Source: Rhizobium rhizoryzae (GTDB taxonomy: Bacteria > Pseudomonadota > Alphaproteobacteria > Rhizobiales > Rhizobiaceae). From it: 64,000 nt of DNA. The translations under genes were made by a program, and so were the position numbers. Positions within the stretch are counted from its first letter, which is position 1, and each line of letters opens with the position of its first letter. The stretch is from contig NZ_CP049250.1 of assembly GCF_011046895.1 (NCBI RefSeq), positions 2,578,501 through 2,642,500 on the forward strand. The letters run 5' to 3'. Below are positions 8,923 through 17,559 of this stretch, one piece after another. Below the pieces are notes generated by a model. The model was not told the DNA's origin. It saw only the letters and a list, made by a program, of their open reading frames with translations, and searched no databases.

Positions 8923-9918
8923 ATGGCTGGCATCGAGCATATCCGCGTAGACGCGGACGAGGCGGGCATGCGCCTCGATAGATGGTTCAAGATCCACTAC
9001 CCGGGTCTGGGGTTCGGAGCGCTTCAAAAGCTGCTGCGATCGGGACAGATCCGTGTGGATGGCGGCCGGGTCAAATCCGACACCCGTGTTCAGCCGGGAC
9101 AGATGGTGCGCGTTCCACCGATGGATGTGGATCCCAAGATCAAGAGCGGCCCGATTGGCGGCAAGGATCTCAAGCACGGTGATGATGCCCAGTTGCTGGC
9201 GCGGATGCTGCTGCATGAGGACGACAAGGTCTTTGTGCTGAACAAGCCTGCCGGTCTGGCCGTCCAGGGCGGTTCCGGTGTCGCCAGGCATATCGACAAG
9301 ATGCTGGAAGCCTGGGTGAGCCAGAAGGGCGAGAAGCCACGTCTGGTACACCGCCTCGACAGGGATACGTCCGGTGTTCTGGTGATCGCGCGCACACGCG
9401 GCGCAGCCCAAAAGCTGACTGCGGCTTTTCGTGAGCGCGATACAAAGAAAACCTATTGGTCGCTGGTCAAAGGGCTTCCACGCAAGCGCGAGGACAAGAT
9501 TTCCACCTGGCTCGTCAAGGAGCAGACCCCCGATGGCGACCGTATGCGCATTGCCAAGCACGGGGAAGAGGGGGCCGATCACGCTGTTTCCTACTACCGC
9601 GTGATCGATACTGCCGCGCAAAGACTGTCGTGGCTCGAGATGGAGCCCTATACAGGCCGTACGCACCAGTTGCGTGTTCACGCGCTTCATATCGGCCACC
9701 CTATCATTGGCGATCCGAAGTATTTCGAGGACGACCCGAACTGGGATTTCCCGGGTGGTGTGCAGAAGCGTTTGCATCTCCACGCACGCCACATCGACAT
9801 TCCGCATCCTTCGGGCGGGCGCCTGCGTGTGACGGCGCCGCTGCCTCCCCACATGGTGCAGAGTTGGAACCTGCTCGGTTTCGATCAGGCGGATGGCGCA
9901 ATTGATGACGATGAGTGA
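8923..9918 (+). CDS. rluC: RluA/RluC-family 23S rRNA pseudouridine synthase
   Basis: 331 residues from ATG 8923, preceded by AGAGG. An N-terminal S4 RNA-binding domain (about residues 13-62) is followed by the catalytic domain with HRLDRDTSG at 143-151, where D146 is the nucleophile of the RluA family. It converts uridines in large-subunit rRNA to pseudouridine. The S4 domain fits the RluC/RluD subgroups; RluC is the more likely match in alphaproteobacteria but the exact target site cannot be read from sequence. Its 3' end overlaps the HAD gene, so the two are co-expressed. Confidence 0.9.
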   Translation: MAGIEHIRVDADEAGMRLDRWFKIHYPGLGFGALQKLLRSGQIRVDGGRVKSDTRVQPGQMVRVPPMDVDPKIKSGPIGGKDLKHGDDAQLLARMLLHEDDKVFVLNKPAGLAVQGGSGVARHIDKMLEAWVSQKGEKPRLVHRLDRDTSGVLVIARTRGAAQKLTAAFRERDTKKTYWSLVKGLPRKREDKISTWLVKEQTPDGDRMRIAKHGEEGADHAVSYYRVIDTAAQRLSWLEMEPYTGRTHQLRVHALHIGHPIIGDPKYFEDDPNWDFPGGVQKRLHLHARHIDIPHPSGGRLRVTAPLPPHMVQSWNLLGFDQADGAIDDDE

Positions 9919-10573
9919 TCTGCGTCTCGTTCTTTTCGATTGCGATGGGACGCTTGTCGATAGCGCGAAGCTGATTCACGAGGTGATGGTTCGAACCTTC
10001 ACCCATTTTCAGTATGCGGCGCCGACGCTGGAGCAAACGAAGTCCATCATTGGATTGACGCTCGATATCGCAATCGCGCGGCTGCAAGGCAAAGCCCATG
10101 CCGATGAAGAAGCCGTCGGCATGATGGCCTATTACAAATCCATCTTCCTGCAGACGCGTTCCGAACTCGGGTTCGAAGAGCCGCTTTTCGACGGGATCCG
10201 GGAGGTTCTGACCTCGCTTGAGGCTCGCGAGCAATTGCTTATCGGCGCGGTAACGGGCAAATCGCGCCGTGGCTTGAACATGATCGTTCAGACGCATCAA
10301 TTCGGCAAACTGTTCACGGTGAGCCGGACAGCAGACGATTGTCCCTCAAAGCCGCATCCGGCAATGGTCACCGAATGCTGCGATGAAAGCGGGATCCCAC
10401 CCTCTCGTACACTTGTTATCGGCGATGCCATCTACGATATGCAGATGGCGAAAGCGGCTGGCGCCACAGCGATTGGCGTTTCCTGGGGCTATGCCTCAGT
10501 TGCCGATTTGCTTTCCGCCGGTGCGGACGCGATTGCCCGGACACCAGACGACCTTTTGAGACTGATTGGCTGA
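9905..10573 (+). CDS. HAD-superfamily phosphatase, phosphoglycolate phosphatase-like
   Basis: About 222 residues. The HAD motif I is FDCDGTLVDS near residues 11-20, motif II is in IGAVTGKSRRG, and motif IV is VIGDAIYDMQMAKAAG. A helical cap is inserted after motif I, as in the Gph/PGMB-like subclass. The ATG at 9905 has GGATGG upstream; 9911 is a close alternative, and both lie inside the end of the pseudouridine synthase gene. It probably hydrolyses a small phosphorylated metabolite. Its substrate is not determined by the sequence. Confidence 0.88.
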   Translation: MTMSDLRLVLFDCDGTLVDSAKLIHEVMVRTFTHFQYAAPTLEQTKSIIGLTLDIAIARLQGKAHADEEAVGMMAYYKSIFLQTRSELGFEEPLFDGIREVLTSLEAREQLLIGAVTGKSRRGLNMIVQTHQFGKLFTVSRTADDCPSKPHPAMVTECCDESGIPPSRTLVIGDAIYDMQMAKAAGATAIGVSWGYASVADLLSAGADAIARTPDDLLRLIG

Positions 10574-10585
10574 GGAAGCCCGAAA

Positions 10586-11368
10586 ATGAGAGAACTCTTT
10601 GATCTTCCAGATGGTCTTAGCCATCCAGATCCTACCCGTCGTGCGCAGATTCAAATGCAGAAGCCGCTTCCAAAGCGCTTCTACAAAGAGGTCTCCGTGA
10701 GCTTGGACGGTGAAGAGTTTGCCGTCCTGCTCGACGGGAAAGCGATCAAGACGCCTGCAAAGCATCCCCTCAAGGTTCCGACGGAGGCGTTGGCCGCCTT
10801 GCTTCAATCCGAATGGGATGCGCAGAGCGAGACCGTCGATCCATCCACCATGCCGGTCACGCGTCTGGTCAACACTGCGATTGATGGTGTTTCGCTTGAG
10901 ATGCAGGCGGTGTTCGATGAAATCGTTCGCTTCTCCGGCGGCGATCTGCTGTGCTACCGTGCAGATGGTCCCGTGGAACTTGTCGCTCGGCAGACTGCAG
11001 AATGGGATCCTGTCATGGAGTGGCTGGCCAGCGAAGTTGGTGCACGCTTCATCCTGATAGAAGGGATCATGCCGCAGGAACAGCCAGATGACGCTATCGC
11101 GGCCTTTGCCGATGCGCTCAGACCCTTCTCGACCCCTTTGGACCTCGCCGCGCTCCACACAATCACATCTCTCACTGGTTCCGCCATGCTGGCTTTGGCC
11201 TTTGCCAGAGGTTTCATCGGAATGGATGAGGCGTGGAAACTTGCTCATCTCGATGAGGATTGGACCAATGAACATTGGGGCGTCGATGCGGAGGCTGAAG
11301 CGAGACGCTCCAAGCGTTACCAGGAACTGCAGGCGGCGGTTGCGGTATTTCGATCTCTGCGCTCCTGA
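10586..11368 (+). CDS. ATP12-family F1 ATPase assembly chaperone
   Basis: 260 residues matching the ATP12 chaperone family along its length, with the motifs KRFYKEV near the N-terminus, the segment VPTEALAALLQSEWDAQ, and LDEDWTNEHWG near the C-terminus. In mitochondria ATP12 binds the F1 alpha subunit before assembly, and alphaproteobacteria carry the ancestral version. It starts 12 bases after the HAD gene, so rluC, the HAD gene and this gene form one operon. Confidence 0.92.
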   Translation: MRELFDLPDGLSHPDPTRRAQIQMQKPLPKRFYKEVSVSLDGEEFAVLLDGKAIKTPAKHPLKVPTEALAALLQSEWDAQSETVDPSTMPVTRLVNTAIDGVSLEMQAVFDEIVRFSGGDLLCYRADGPVELVARQTAEWDPVMEWLASEVGARFILIEGIMPQEQPDDAIAAFADALRPFSTPLDLAALHTITSLTGSAMLALAFARGFIGMDEAWKLAHLDEDWTNEHWGVDAEAEARRSKRYQELQAAVAVFRSLRS

Positions 11369-11433
11369 TCGGACGAATTTAACCGAAACCTAACCCTGTT
11401 CTGAGACCATCGGACAAATTGTTCCGGTGGTCC

Positions 11434-11931
11434 ATGAACAGCGCTTTTGTCCGAGTTTTGTTGCTTTTGCTGGCCTGGCTGACCCTCAGCAGCTTTCGGC
11501 TTGCGCCGGGAGATCGCCCTCCGGAAATGGCTGTGCTCTACGATGTCCGTGGTGCATTTGTCAGCGCTCCACCCACCGTATCCCGGCGACTTGTAACGGA
11601 AACCGACCGGCTTGTAGATGAAGCCATACGCGCGACATTTCGAGCAACTTTGCTTCCTCGAGCCGTTCTGACTGTCCGGATCATCGAGGTAAAACGACAG
11701 GAATACATCGTCGGTGGTCGTTTCAGCGCCGATGTTTCCGTTGACGCTACAGCAGTCGGTAATGGTGAAAAGATCGCGGCCGGAGTTTTCAGCGTCTCCT
11801 CATTTTCCCTTCATCCAGAGTATGGCGACGTGGCTTTGGCGAGGCGGATCGCCGATCGCATCTCGTTCGAGTTTCGTCTTCAGGAGACAGGACCCTCAAC
11901 CCTTGCCACCGCCCTGTTTCCACGGTTCTGA
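11434..11931 (+). CDS. Hypothetical exported or anchored protein
   Basis: 165 residues from ATG 11434, with CCGGTGG upstream; a TTG at 11419 is an alternative. The N-terminus is a signal peptide or anchor (SAFVRVLLLLLAWLTLSSF). The remainder is a mixed alpha/beta domain with alternating hydrophobic strands (AVLTVRIIEVKRQEYIVGG, ADVSVDATAVGNG). I do not recognise the family. It probably faces the periplasm. It is a single gene after the ATP12 gene with about 65 bases between. Confidence 0.68.
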   Translation: MNSAFVRVLLLLLAWLTLSSFRLAPGDRPPEMAVLYDVRGAFVSAPPTVSRRLVTETDRLVDEAIRATFRATLLPRAVLTVRIIEVKRQEYIVGGRFSADVSVDATAVGNGEKIAAGVFSVSSFSLHPEYGDVALARRIADRISFEFRLQETGPSTLATALFPRF

Positions 11932-12037
11932 GAATTCATCCAATCGTCACATGCTATCTTTCTAAATGAAGCAGCTTCGGTTTTGATGGCCGGGTTGTGA
12001 GCATGATTCCTTTTTAAATCGTTTGGAGGAGATGGTG

Positions 12038-13357
12038 ATGAAGTTTAACCTCCTGGCAGGGGCGTGCATTGTTGGGATGATGGGATCTGGACCGGCCATT
12101 GCGGAAAACAGGGCGGAAAACAGGATTGACCAGATCCGACCGGACGCGCCAGAACTGGCGGCCTATGGAACCGCACCGGTTGGTGTGCGAACGCTGAACC
12201 TCACCAACCCCAACCAGATCAATGTCGCCAAGGCGGAAGCGGGCAAGGAGCCGCCGCGATATGACAGGCCACTGACGCTTGAAGTCTGGTATCCTGCAAA
12301 GACCGACCAGATGGGCGGGGAGTACCGAACGCTTCTTCGTGATGGCAAGACGGAAGTGACGTTGAAGGGCAGGGCGGTTCGCGATGCAGAACCCCTGAAG
12401 CCGGAGCCGAAATATCCTCTGATCATCATTTCGCATGGCTATCCGGGCAACAGGATGCTGCTGAGCCCGCTTGCGGAGAATCTCGCCAGCAAAGGTTATG
12501 TCGTTGCATCGATCGACCATACGGACAGTACATATGCTGACCGCGGACCCTTCGGCAGCACGCTGGTCAACCGTCCGCTGGACCAGAAATTCGTTCTGGA
12601 CGAGATTTCGAGACAGGAGACATCTAGCAACAGTTTTCTCTCCGGACTGGTCGATACATCAACCACGGGCCTCATTGGTTATTCCATGGGCGCATATGGT
12701 GCAGTCATCACCGCAGGGGCGGGCGTTTCCGACGGCGCCGTGACAGCTGATTGGAGCGCGCCGAACAGTTTGCTTGCCATCCATAAGGCAGGCTCGGAGA
12801 CGCATCGTCAGCTTTTCGATCAGCGGTTCAAGGCAATCCTAGCCATTGCTCCCTGGGGCATGCAGCGTGGAATGTGGGATGCAGCGGGGCTTGCTGAAAT
12901 CAAGGTTCCGCTCTTTTTCATGGCTGGCAGTGTTGATGACGTTTCCGACTATCAGAAGGGTATCCGCAAGATCTTCGAAGCGAAAATGCCGGTAGACCGT
13001 TACCTGCTCACATTCGACAATGCGAACCACAATGCCGCGGCGCCCATGCCTGCACCCGCTGAAAGCTGGAAGGTTAGTGAGACGTTGGGATATGCACCCT
13101 TCGATCACTACGCCGATCCGGTGTGGGATACGGTGCGCATGAATAACATCGCGCAACATTTCGCTTCGGTCTGGTTCGATCTCAAGCTGAAAGGCGACCA
13201 GGACAAGGTGCGCTATCTGGATCTGGTAGAGGACGCCGAGAAAGGCGTGTGGTCGGCGCAACAGGGCGGTGGGTTCAAGCCGGATCACACTTACTGGGCC
13301 GGTTTCAAGAACCGGACCGCTAAGGGATTGAAGCTGGAGCACCGCAAGCCGGACTGA
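12038..13357 (+). CDS. Secreted alpha/beta hydrolase (dienelactone hydrolase / PAF-acetylhydrolase-like)
   Basis: 439 residues from ATG 12038, six bases after GGAGGAG. A signal peptide ends near residue 24 (PAIAEN). The nucleophile elbow is GYSMGAYG near residues 213-220, and the oxyanion segment IISHGYPGNR lies near 130. A downstream SVDD supplies the likely acid, and FDNANHNAA the likely His. The length and order fit the periplasmic dienelactone-hydrolase/PAF-AH-like group. The substrate is unknown; esters or lipids are plausible. It ends at a terminator shared with convergent sugE. Confidence 0.82.
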   Translation: MKFNLLAGACIVGMMGSGPAIAENRAENRIDQIRPDAPELAAYGTAPVGVRTLNLTNPNQINVAKAEAGKEPPRYDRPLTLEVWYPAKTDQMGGEYRTLLRDGKTEVTLKGRAVRDAEPLKPEPKYPLIIISHGYPGNRMLLSPLAENLASKGYVVASIDHTDSTYADRGPFGSTLVNRPLDQKFVLDEISRQETSSNSFLSGLVDTSTTGLIGYSMGAYGAVITAGAGVSDGAVTADWSAPNSLLAIHKAGSETHRQLFDQRFKAILAIAPWGMQRGMWDAAGLAEIKVPLFFMAGSVDDVSDYQKGIRKIFEAKMPVDRYLLTFDNANHNAAAPMPAPAESWKVSETLGYAPFDHYADPVWDTVRMNNIAQHFASVWFDLKLKGDQDKVRYLDLVEDAEKGVWSAQQGGGFKPDHTYWAGFKNRTAKGLKLEHRKPD

Positions 13358-13392
13358 TTTCCAATCTTGCTATCGATATGTGCATGAGCAAC

Positions 13393-13429
13393 GAAGCGGA
13401 GGTCGACGGGTTCGATCTCCGCTTCCTTT
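13393..13429. terminator. Terminator between the hydrolase gene and sugE
   Basis: A 9-bp stem GAAGCGGAG / CTCCGCTTC with a 15-nt loop, followed by CCTTTT on the plus strand. It lies between two convergent genes and serves the hydrolase gene. Confidence 0.75.
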
Positions 13430-13433
13430 TGCG

Positions 13434-13748
13434 TCAACTGGTGAGCTTCAATCCGGCAATGCCGATCAGGATCAGGCCAATGCAGGCTATGCGGGCCACT
13501 GTCGCCGGATCACCAAACAAAACCATGCCCAGTGTTACGGCGCCCACCGTGCCTATCCCTGTCCAGACTGCATAGGCTGTGCCAATGGGCAAGTCGCGAA
13601 CGGCGAGCCCAAGCAGGCCAACGCTTGCAACCATGGACAAGACAGTCAGGATTGTGGGGAGAGGGCGCGTAAAGCCGTCAGTGTATTTCAGGCCAATGGC
13701 CCAACCAACTTCGAGCACGCCGGCGAGGAACAGGTATATCCAGGGCAT
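13434..13748 (-). CDS. sugE: SMR-family guanidinium exporter (Gdx/SugE)
   Basis: 104 residues with four transmembrane helices, the size of an SMR subunit. The essential membrane Glu (E13) and Trp (W16) lie in AGVLEVGWAIGL, the Gdx-type signature rather than the broad-drug EmrE one. Gdx proteins form antiparallel dimers and export guanidinium in exchange for protons. The start at 13748 has AAAGGAG upstream. A guanidine-II riboswitch lies 19-79 bases upstream, which independently supports guanidinium as the substrate. Confidence 0.93.
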   Translation of the reverse strand: MPWIYLFLAGVLEVGWAIGLKYTDGFTRPLPTILTVLSMVASVGLLGLAVRDLPIGTAYAVWTGIGTVGAVTLGMVLFGDPATVARIACIGLILIGIAGLKLTS

Positions 13749-13766
13749 GTATCGCTCCTTTTGAGA

Positions 13767-13827
13767 GCGAGGTCGTCCCCGCCGGTTCACCATGCTTCGA
13801 GAGGAAAAGCATACGCAGTCGTCTGCG
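13767..13827 (-). promoter_or_regulatory. Guanidine-II (mini-ykkC) riboswitch
   Basis: On the minus strand two hairpins each present an ACGA tetraloop: CGCAG-ACGA-CTGCG (13814-13827) and GCGGGG-ACGA-CCTCGC (13767-13782, one G-U pair). They are separated by 31 nt and followed by the sugE ribosome-binding site. Two ACGR-loop hairpins directly before an SMR exporter is the definition of the mini-ykkC motif, which binds guanidine and exposes the Shine-Dalgarno site. Confidence 0.9.
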
Positions 13828-13877
13828 CAAGCCAGGAGGTAGTGTGTGACCTGACCTATTTCAAGACCTGCTGAATT

Positions 13878-14711
13878 TTATCCGAGCCGCTCGGCGTGCC
13901 ACCGCAGATGATCATTCATAAAGGTCGAAATGAAATAGTAGGAGTGATCATAGCGTTCGTGCATGCGCAAGGTCAGGCCGATTCCTGTGCCCTGAATGGC
14001 GTCCTCAAAGAGCCAGGGACGCAATCCGTTTTCCAGAAAACTGTCAGCCTTACCCTGATCAATCAGGAATTCCGGAAAACGGGCTCCATCCTGAACGAGG
14101 GCGCATGCATCATAGGCGCGCCAGTTGGCTTTGTCCGAGCCGAGATATTTTTCCAAGGCGGGTGCAGACCAATCCGCAGTGGATGGCTCCACGATGGGGG
14201 CGAATGCCGAGCAGCTCTTGAAGCGATCAGGGTTCTTCAGCGCGATCGTCATTGCGCCATGGCCGCCCATCGAGTGGCCGAACATGCCTTGACGTGTCAT
14301 GTCTGCCCGGAAGTGCTCGCTGATCAGGGCCGGCAGTTCCTCGGTGATGTAGGTATACATCCGGTAATGTTCAGACCACGGCATTTCTGTTGCATCCAGG
14401 TAAAAGCCTGCGCCTTTACCCATCTGCCAATTCGTCAGCTCGTCCGGGACGTCATTGCCCCTTGGACTGGTATCGGGGCACACGATGATCAGCCCGAGTT
14501 CAGCCGCCAGCCGCCGATATTCTCCCTTTTCCATGACGTTGGCATGGGTGCAGGTCAGGCCGGACAGGAACCAGAGTACCGGTCTCTTCTCGGTGATGGC
14601 CTGCGGAGGCACGAAAACGGCAAAGGTCATTTCACAATTGCACGCTTCCGACTGATGCTGGAAAACGCCCTGCATGCCGCCAAACGCTGTATTCTGGGAG
14701 ATGACTTTCAT
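13878..14711 (-). CDS. fghA: S-formylglutathione hydrolase
   Basis: 277 residues, the family's usual length. The nucleophile motif is GHSMGGHG, and the esterase-D N-terminal signature (SEACNCEMTFAVFVPP) is clear. It hydrolyses S-formylglutathione to formate and glutathione, the second step of glutathione-dependent formaldehyde oxidation. It is the last gene of a five-gene minus-strand operon whose first gene, at 17444, encodes the matching S-(hydroxymethyl)glutathione dehydrogenase. Confidence 0.95.
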   Translation of the reverse strand: MKVISQNTAFGGMQGVFQHQSEACNCEMTFAVFVPPQAITEKRPVLWFLSGLTCTHANVMEKGEYRRLAAELGLIIVCPDTSPRGNDVPDELTNWQMGKGAGFYLDATEMPWSEHYRMYTYITEELPALISEHFRADMTRQGMFGHSMGGHGAMTIALKNPDRFKSCSAFAPIVEPSTADWSAPALEKYLGSDKANWRAYDACALVQDGARFPEFLIDQGKADSFLENGLRPWLFEDAIQGTGIGLTLRMHERYDHSYYFISTFMNDHLRWHAERLG

Positions 14712-14732
14712 TTCTTATGTCCTTGCGCGGTG

Positions 14733-15407
14733 TCAGCCTGCCAATGCGACGGCGGCATTGACTGTTGCCGCCACCAGCACCGTATTGAAAAAGAAGGCTG
14801 TCAGAGAATGGGAGAGATTGATACGCCGCATCGCAGTCGTCGTGATTGCAACGTCCGATGTTTGCGCCGTCATGCCAATGACGAAGGAGAAATAGAGGAA
14901 ATCCAGACCGGCCGGTTCTTCCGTCTCGGGAAATGAGAGCCCACCCTGGACCTTGCGAACGCCGTCCGGCCCAGTGACATGCCGCCAAAAATGATGCGCA
15001 TAGTGCGACGCAAACATTGTATGAAGCGTCAGCCAGCCGCCGATGACGGACAGGAAGGCAAGCGCAATCTCGAAACTACTCACATGCGAACCCCGATTGA
15101 GCGCATTGAACAATGCTCCGATTGCCGCGACGACGGCCAGAATCGTGACGAGTATGATGGCGTAGGCGGGCGCATCATCGCGCTCCCGGCTGTTTTTGTA
15201 ACGCTCTACGGTGAGGTGCGGAATTCGACGGCCCATAATGCCCAGATAGATCAGGAAAAAGGTGACCGCCGCACCTTCAATGAGGAGATTCGGGGCGAAG
15301 TAAGCAAACAACGGCACGGCAGCAAGCCCGGCCAATCCCGCACCGTAGAACGGGCTGTAGCGGCGGCTACGCCATTTCAGCTTCACTCTCGGTGTCCCGC
15401 TTGTCAT
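14733..15407 (-). CDS. DUF1345 membrane protein
   Basis: 224 residues with about five hydrophobic segments (GLAGLAAVPLFAYFAP, AYAIILVTILAVVAAIGALF, IALAFLSVIGGWLTLHTMF and two near the C-terminus). The central HYAHHFW and FLYFSFVIGMTAQTSDV are typical of DUF1345, a predicted inner-membrane family of unknown function. Its start overlaps the end of the DUF188 gene by 4 bases and it lies 21 bases before fghA, so it belongs to the formaldehyde operon. A role in that pathway is not established. Confidence 0.85.
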   Translation of the reverse strand: MTSGTPRVKLKWRSRRYSPFYGAGLAGLAAVPLFAYFAPNLLIEGAAVTFFLIYLGIMGRRIPHLTVERYKNSRERDDAPAYAIILVTILAVVAAIGALFNALNRGSHVSSFEIALAFLSVIGGWLTLHTMFASHYAHHFWRHVTGPDGVRKVQGGLSFPETEEPAGLDFLYFSFVIGMTAQTSDVAITTTAMRRINLSHSLTAFFFNTVLVAATVNAAVALAG

Positions 15408-15862
15408 CCCGCAGATCCATCCGCGCGCATTGCCCGGCGGCAGAGAACATCCAAGGCGGAGAGAAACGCGGAGCGGTCCTTTTGAGTGAAGGCCGCGTTA
15501 TAGCCTTTGCTTTCCCCGGTCTCCCGCAAATGCGCACCGAGGTCCCGCATGGCGCTCGCCATGCCGATATTTGTCTCATCGAAAATCCGGCCAGTCGGCC
15601 CCGTGACCTGCGCGCCATTGGCGACGCAGCGAACAGCCAGCGGCACATCTGCAGTCACCACGACGTCGCCGGTTCCGGCCCGTTCCGCTATCCAGTCGTC
15701 CGCAGCATCGAATTTACCGGAGACAATGACGTTCTTGATCATCGGGTCGCGCGAGGGTCTAAGCCCGGAATTTGCGACGAACGTGACCTCCACCCCGAAG
15801 CGTTCCGCAACTTTGAGGATCTCGGGCTTCACCGGACAGGCATCAGCATCGACATAGATCAT
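15404..15862 (-). CDS. YaiI/YqxD family (DUF188) protein
   Basis: 152 residues. It starts with IYVDADACPVKPEI, the conserved acidic N-terminal motif of the YaiI/YqxD family, and has DVVVTADVPLA and FLSALDVLCRR further on. The fold is PIN/NYN-like, so a nuclease activity is possible but unproven. It overlaps the acetyltransferase gene upstream and the DUF1345 gene downstream by 4 bases each. Confidence 0.9.
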   Translation of the reverse strand: MIYVDADACPVKPEILKVAERFGVEVTFVANSGLRPSRDPMIKNVIVSGKFDAADDWIAERAGTGDVVVTADVPLAVRCVANGAQVTGPTGRIFDETNIGMASAMRDLGAHLRETGESKGYNAAFTQKDRSAFLSALDVLCRRAMRADGSAG

Positions 15863-16320
15863 GATGAAGACCTCACCATATCGACGTGGGGAATACCATC
15901 CTCGACATATTCTTCCGAGATCACCGCGAAACCAAGGGCGCCGTAGAAGTGCTGGAGATGGCTTTGTGCGGAAATCTCCACGTCAATACCCGGGAAACGA
16001 TCGGCGCAGACCGCCAAAGCCTCCCTCATCACAGCCTCGCCCAAGCGTTTGCCGCGATGATGCGGGGATACCACGACCCGGCCGATCCGCGGGTTCTTCC
16101 CGTCCACCGGCGGGAGAATCCGCGCAGCTGCCATCAGGTCACTGCCCTGCATTACGCGCAGATGCAGTGCTCCGTCGTCATTGCCATCCAGCTCTTCATA
16201 GGCGCATGCCTGCTCGACGACGAAAACGTCGACGCGCAGTTTCAACAGAGCATAGAGTTCGCGTGCGGAGAATTCATCAAGGCTCCGCACGTCCACTGCG
16301 TAGGAGGGGTGGCTGATCAA
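15859..16320 (-). CDS. GNAT acetyltransferase, ElaA-like
   Basis: 153 residues with the GNAT acetyl-CoA loop in RVVVSPHHRGKRLGEAVM (R-x-x-G-x-G/L type). The N-terminal LYALLKLRVDVFVVEQ and C-terminal HFYGALGFAVISEEYVEDGI are typical of ElaA. It transfers an acetyl group to an unknown amine or protein substrate. It overlaps frmA upstream and the DUF188 gene downstream by 4 bases each. Confidence 0.9.
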   Translation of the reverse strand: MISHPSYAVDVRSLDEFSARELYALLKLRVDVFVVEQACAYEELDGNDDGALHLRVMQGSDLMAAARILPPVDGKNPRIGRVVVSPHHRGKRLGEAVMREALAVCADRFPGIDVEISAQSHLQHFYGALGFAVISEEYVEDGIPHVDMVRSSS

Positions 16321-17444
16321 TAAACCACCACGCCGCGAATGCTTTCGCCCTTGTGCATCAACTCGAAGCCCTGGTTGATATCCTCAAGCGGCATGGTGTG
16401 CGTGATCATCGGGTCGATCTGGATCTTTCCGTCCATGTACCAGTCAACGATCTTTGGAACATCGGTTCGTCCGCGTGCGCCGCCAAAGGCCGTGCCCATC
16501 CAGTTACGTCCGGTCACAAGCTGGAAGGGGCGCGTCGAGATCTCCTGGCCCGCTCCCGCCACGCCGATGATGATGGACTTGCCCCAGCCGCGGTGCGAGG
16601 ATTCCAGTGCCTGACGCATGACCTTGGTGTTGCCCGTGCAGTCGAAGGTGTAGTCTGCACCACCGATCAGATCGCCGTTCCGCTTCGTCATGTTGACGAG
16701 GTAGGGCACGATGTCATCGCCGACTTCCTTCGGGTTTACGAAATGCGTCATGCCGAACTTCTCACCCCAGGCCTTGCGGTCCGGGTTGATGTCAACGCCG
16801 ATGATCATGTCCGCGCCGGCCAGACGCAGCCCCTGCAGGACGTTGAGGCCGATACCGCCGAGACCGAAGACGATTGCCGTCGAGCCAATCTCCACCTTGG
16901 CTGTGTTGATGACAGCGCCAATGCCTGTCGTCACGCCGCAGCCGATGTAGCAGATCTTGTCGAAAGGAGCGTCTGGGTTGACTTTAGCGACAGCAATTTC
17001 CGGCAGGACCGTGAAATTCGCGAAGGTGGAGCAACCCATGTAATGATGGATCTTGTCCTTGCCGATGGAGAAGCGGCTTGTGCCATCCGGCATGAGGCCT
17101 TGCCCTTGCGTGGAGCGGATCGCCGTGCAGAGGTTGGTCTTGCGGGAAAGACAGGAATAGCATTCGCGGCATTCCGGCGTGTAAAGCGGAATGACGTGGT
17201 CGCCTTTCTTCACCGACGTTACGCCCGGTCCGACATCAACAACAATGCCAGCGCCCTCATGGCCGAGGATTGCCGGGAAGAGACCTTCGGGATCGGCACC
17301 GGACAACGTGAAATCATCCGTGTGGCAGATTCCTGTTGCCTTGACCTCGATCAGAACCTCTCCAGCGCGCGGGCCTTCAAGCTGAACGGTCATGACTTCA
17401 AGGGGCTTGCCAGCCTGAACGGCAACGGCTGCACGTACATCCAT
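16317..17444 (-). CDS. frmA: S-(hydroxymethyl)glutathione dehydrogenase / class III alcohol dehydrogenase
   Basis: 375 residues. This zinc enzyme oxidises the spontaneous formaldehyde-glutathione adduct with NAD+ to S-formylglutathione. The catalytic-zinc region (ATGICHTDDFTLSG, GHEGAGIV) and the structural-zinc Cys cluster (CRECYSCLSRKTNLC) are both present, as is the Rossmann motif GLGGIGLNV. It is the first gene of frmA-elaA-DUF188-DUF1345-fghA, and the first four genes overlap by ATGA-type junctions. No FrmR-type repressor gene is adjacent. Confidence 0.96.
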   Translation of the reverse strand: MDVRAAVAVQAGKPLEVMTVQLEGPRAGEVLIEVKATGICHTDDFTLSGADPEGLFPAILGHEGAGIVVDVGPGVTSVKKGDHVIPLYTPECRECYSCLSRKTNLCTAIRSTQGQGLMPDGTSRFSIGKDKIHHYMGCSTFANFTVLPEIAVAKVNPDAPFDKICYIGCGVTTGIGAVINTAKVEIGSTAIVFGLGGIGLNVLQGLRLAGADMIIGVDINPDRKAWGEKFGMTHFVNPKEVGDDIVPYLVNMTKRNGDLIGGADYTFDCTGNTKVMRQALESSHRGWGKSIIIGVAGAGQEISTRPFQLVTGRNWMGTAFGGARGRTDVPKIVDWYMDGKIQIDPMITHTMPLEDINQGFELMHKGESIRGVVVY

Positions 17445-17559
17445 CTTTAATCTCCCTACATTCTTGATTCATCACGCTTGTTACATGCCCGGCTCAGAGG
17501 CTCAAGTCTTCAGTGCGACATTCATTGACGGCCGAAACTCTGTGCGTGTGAATTTACGA

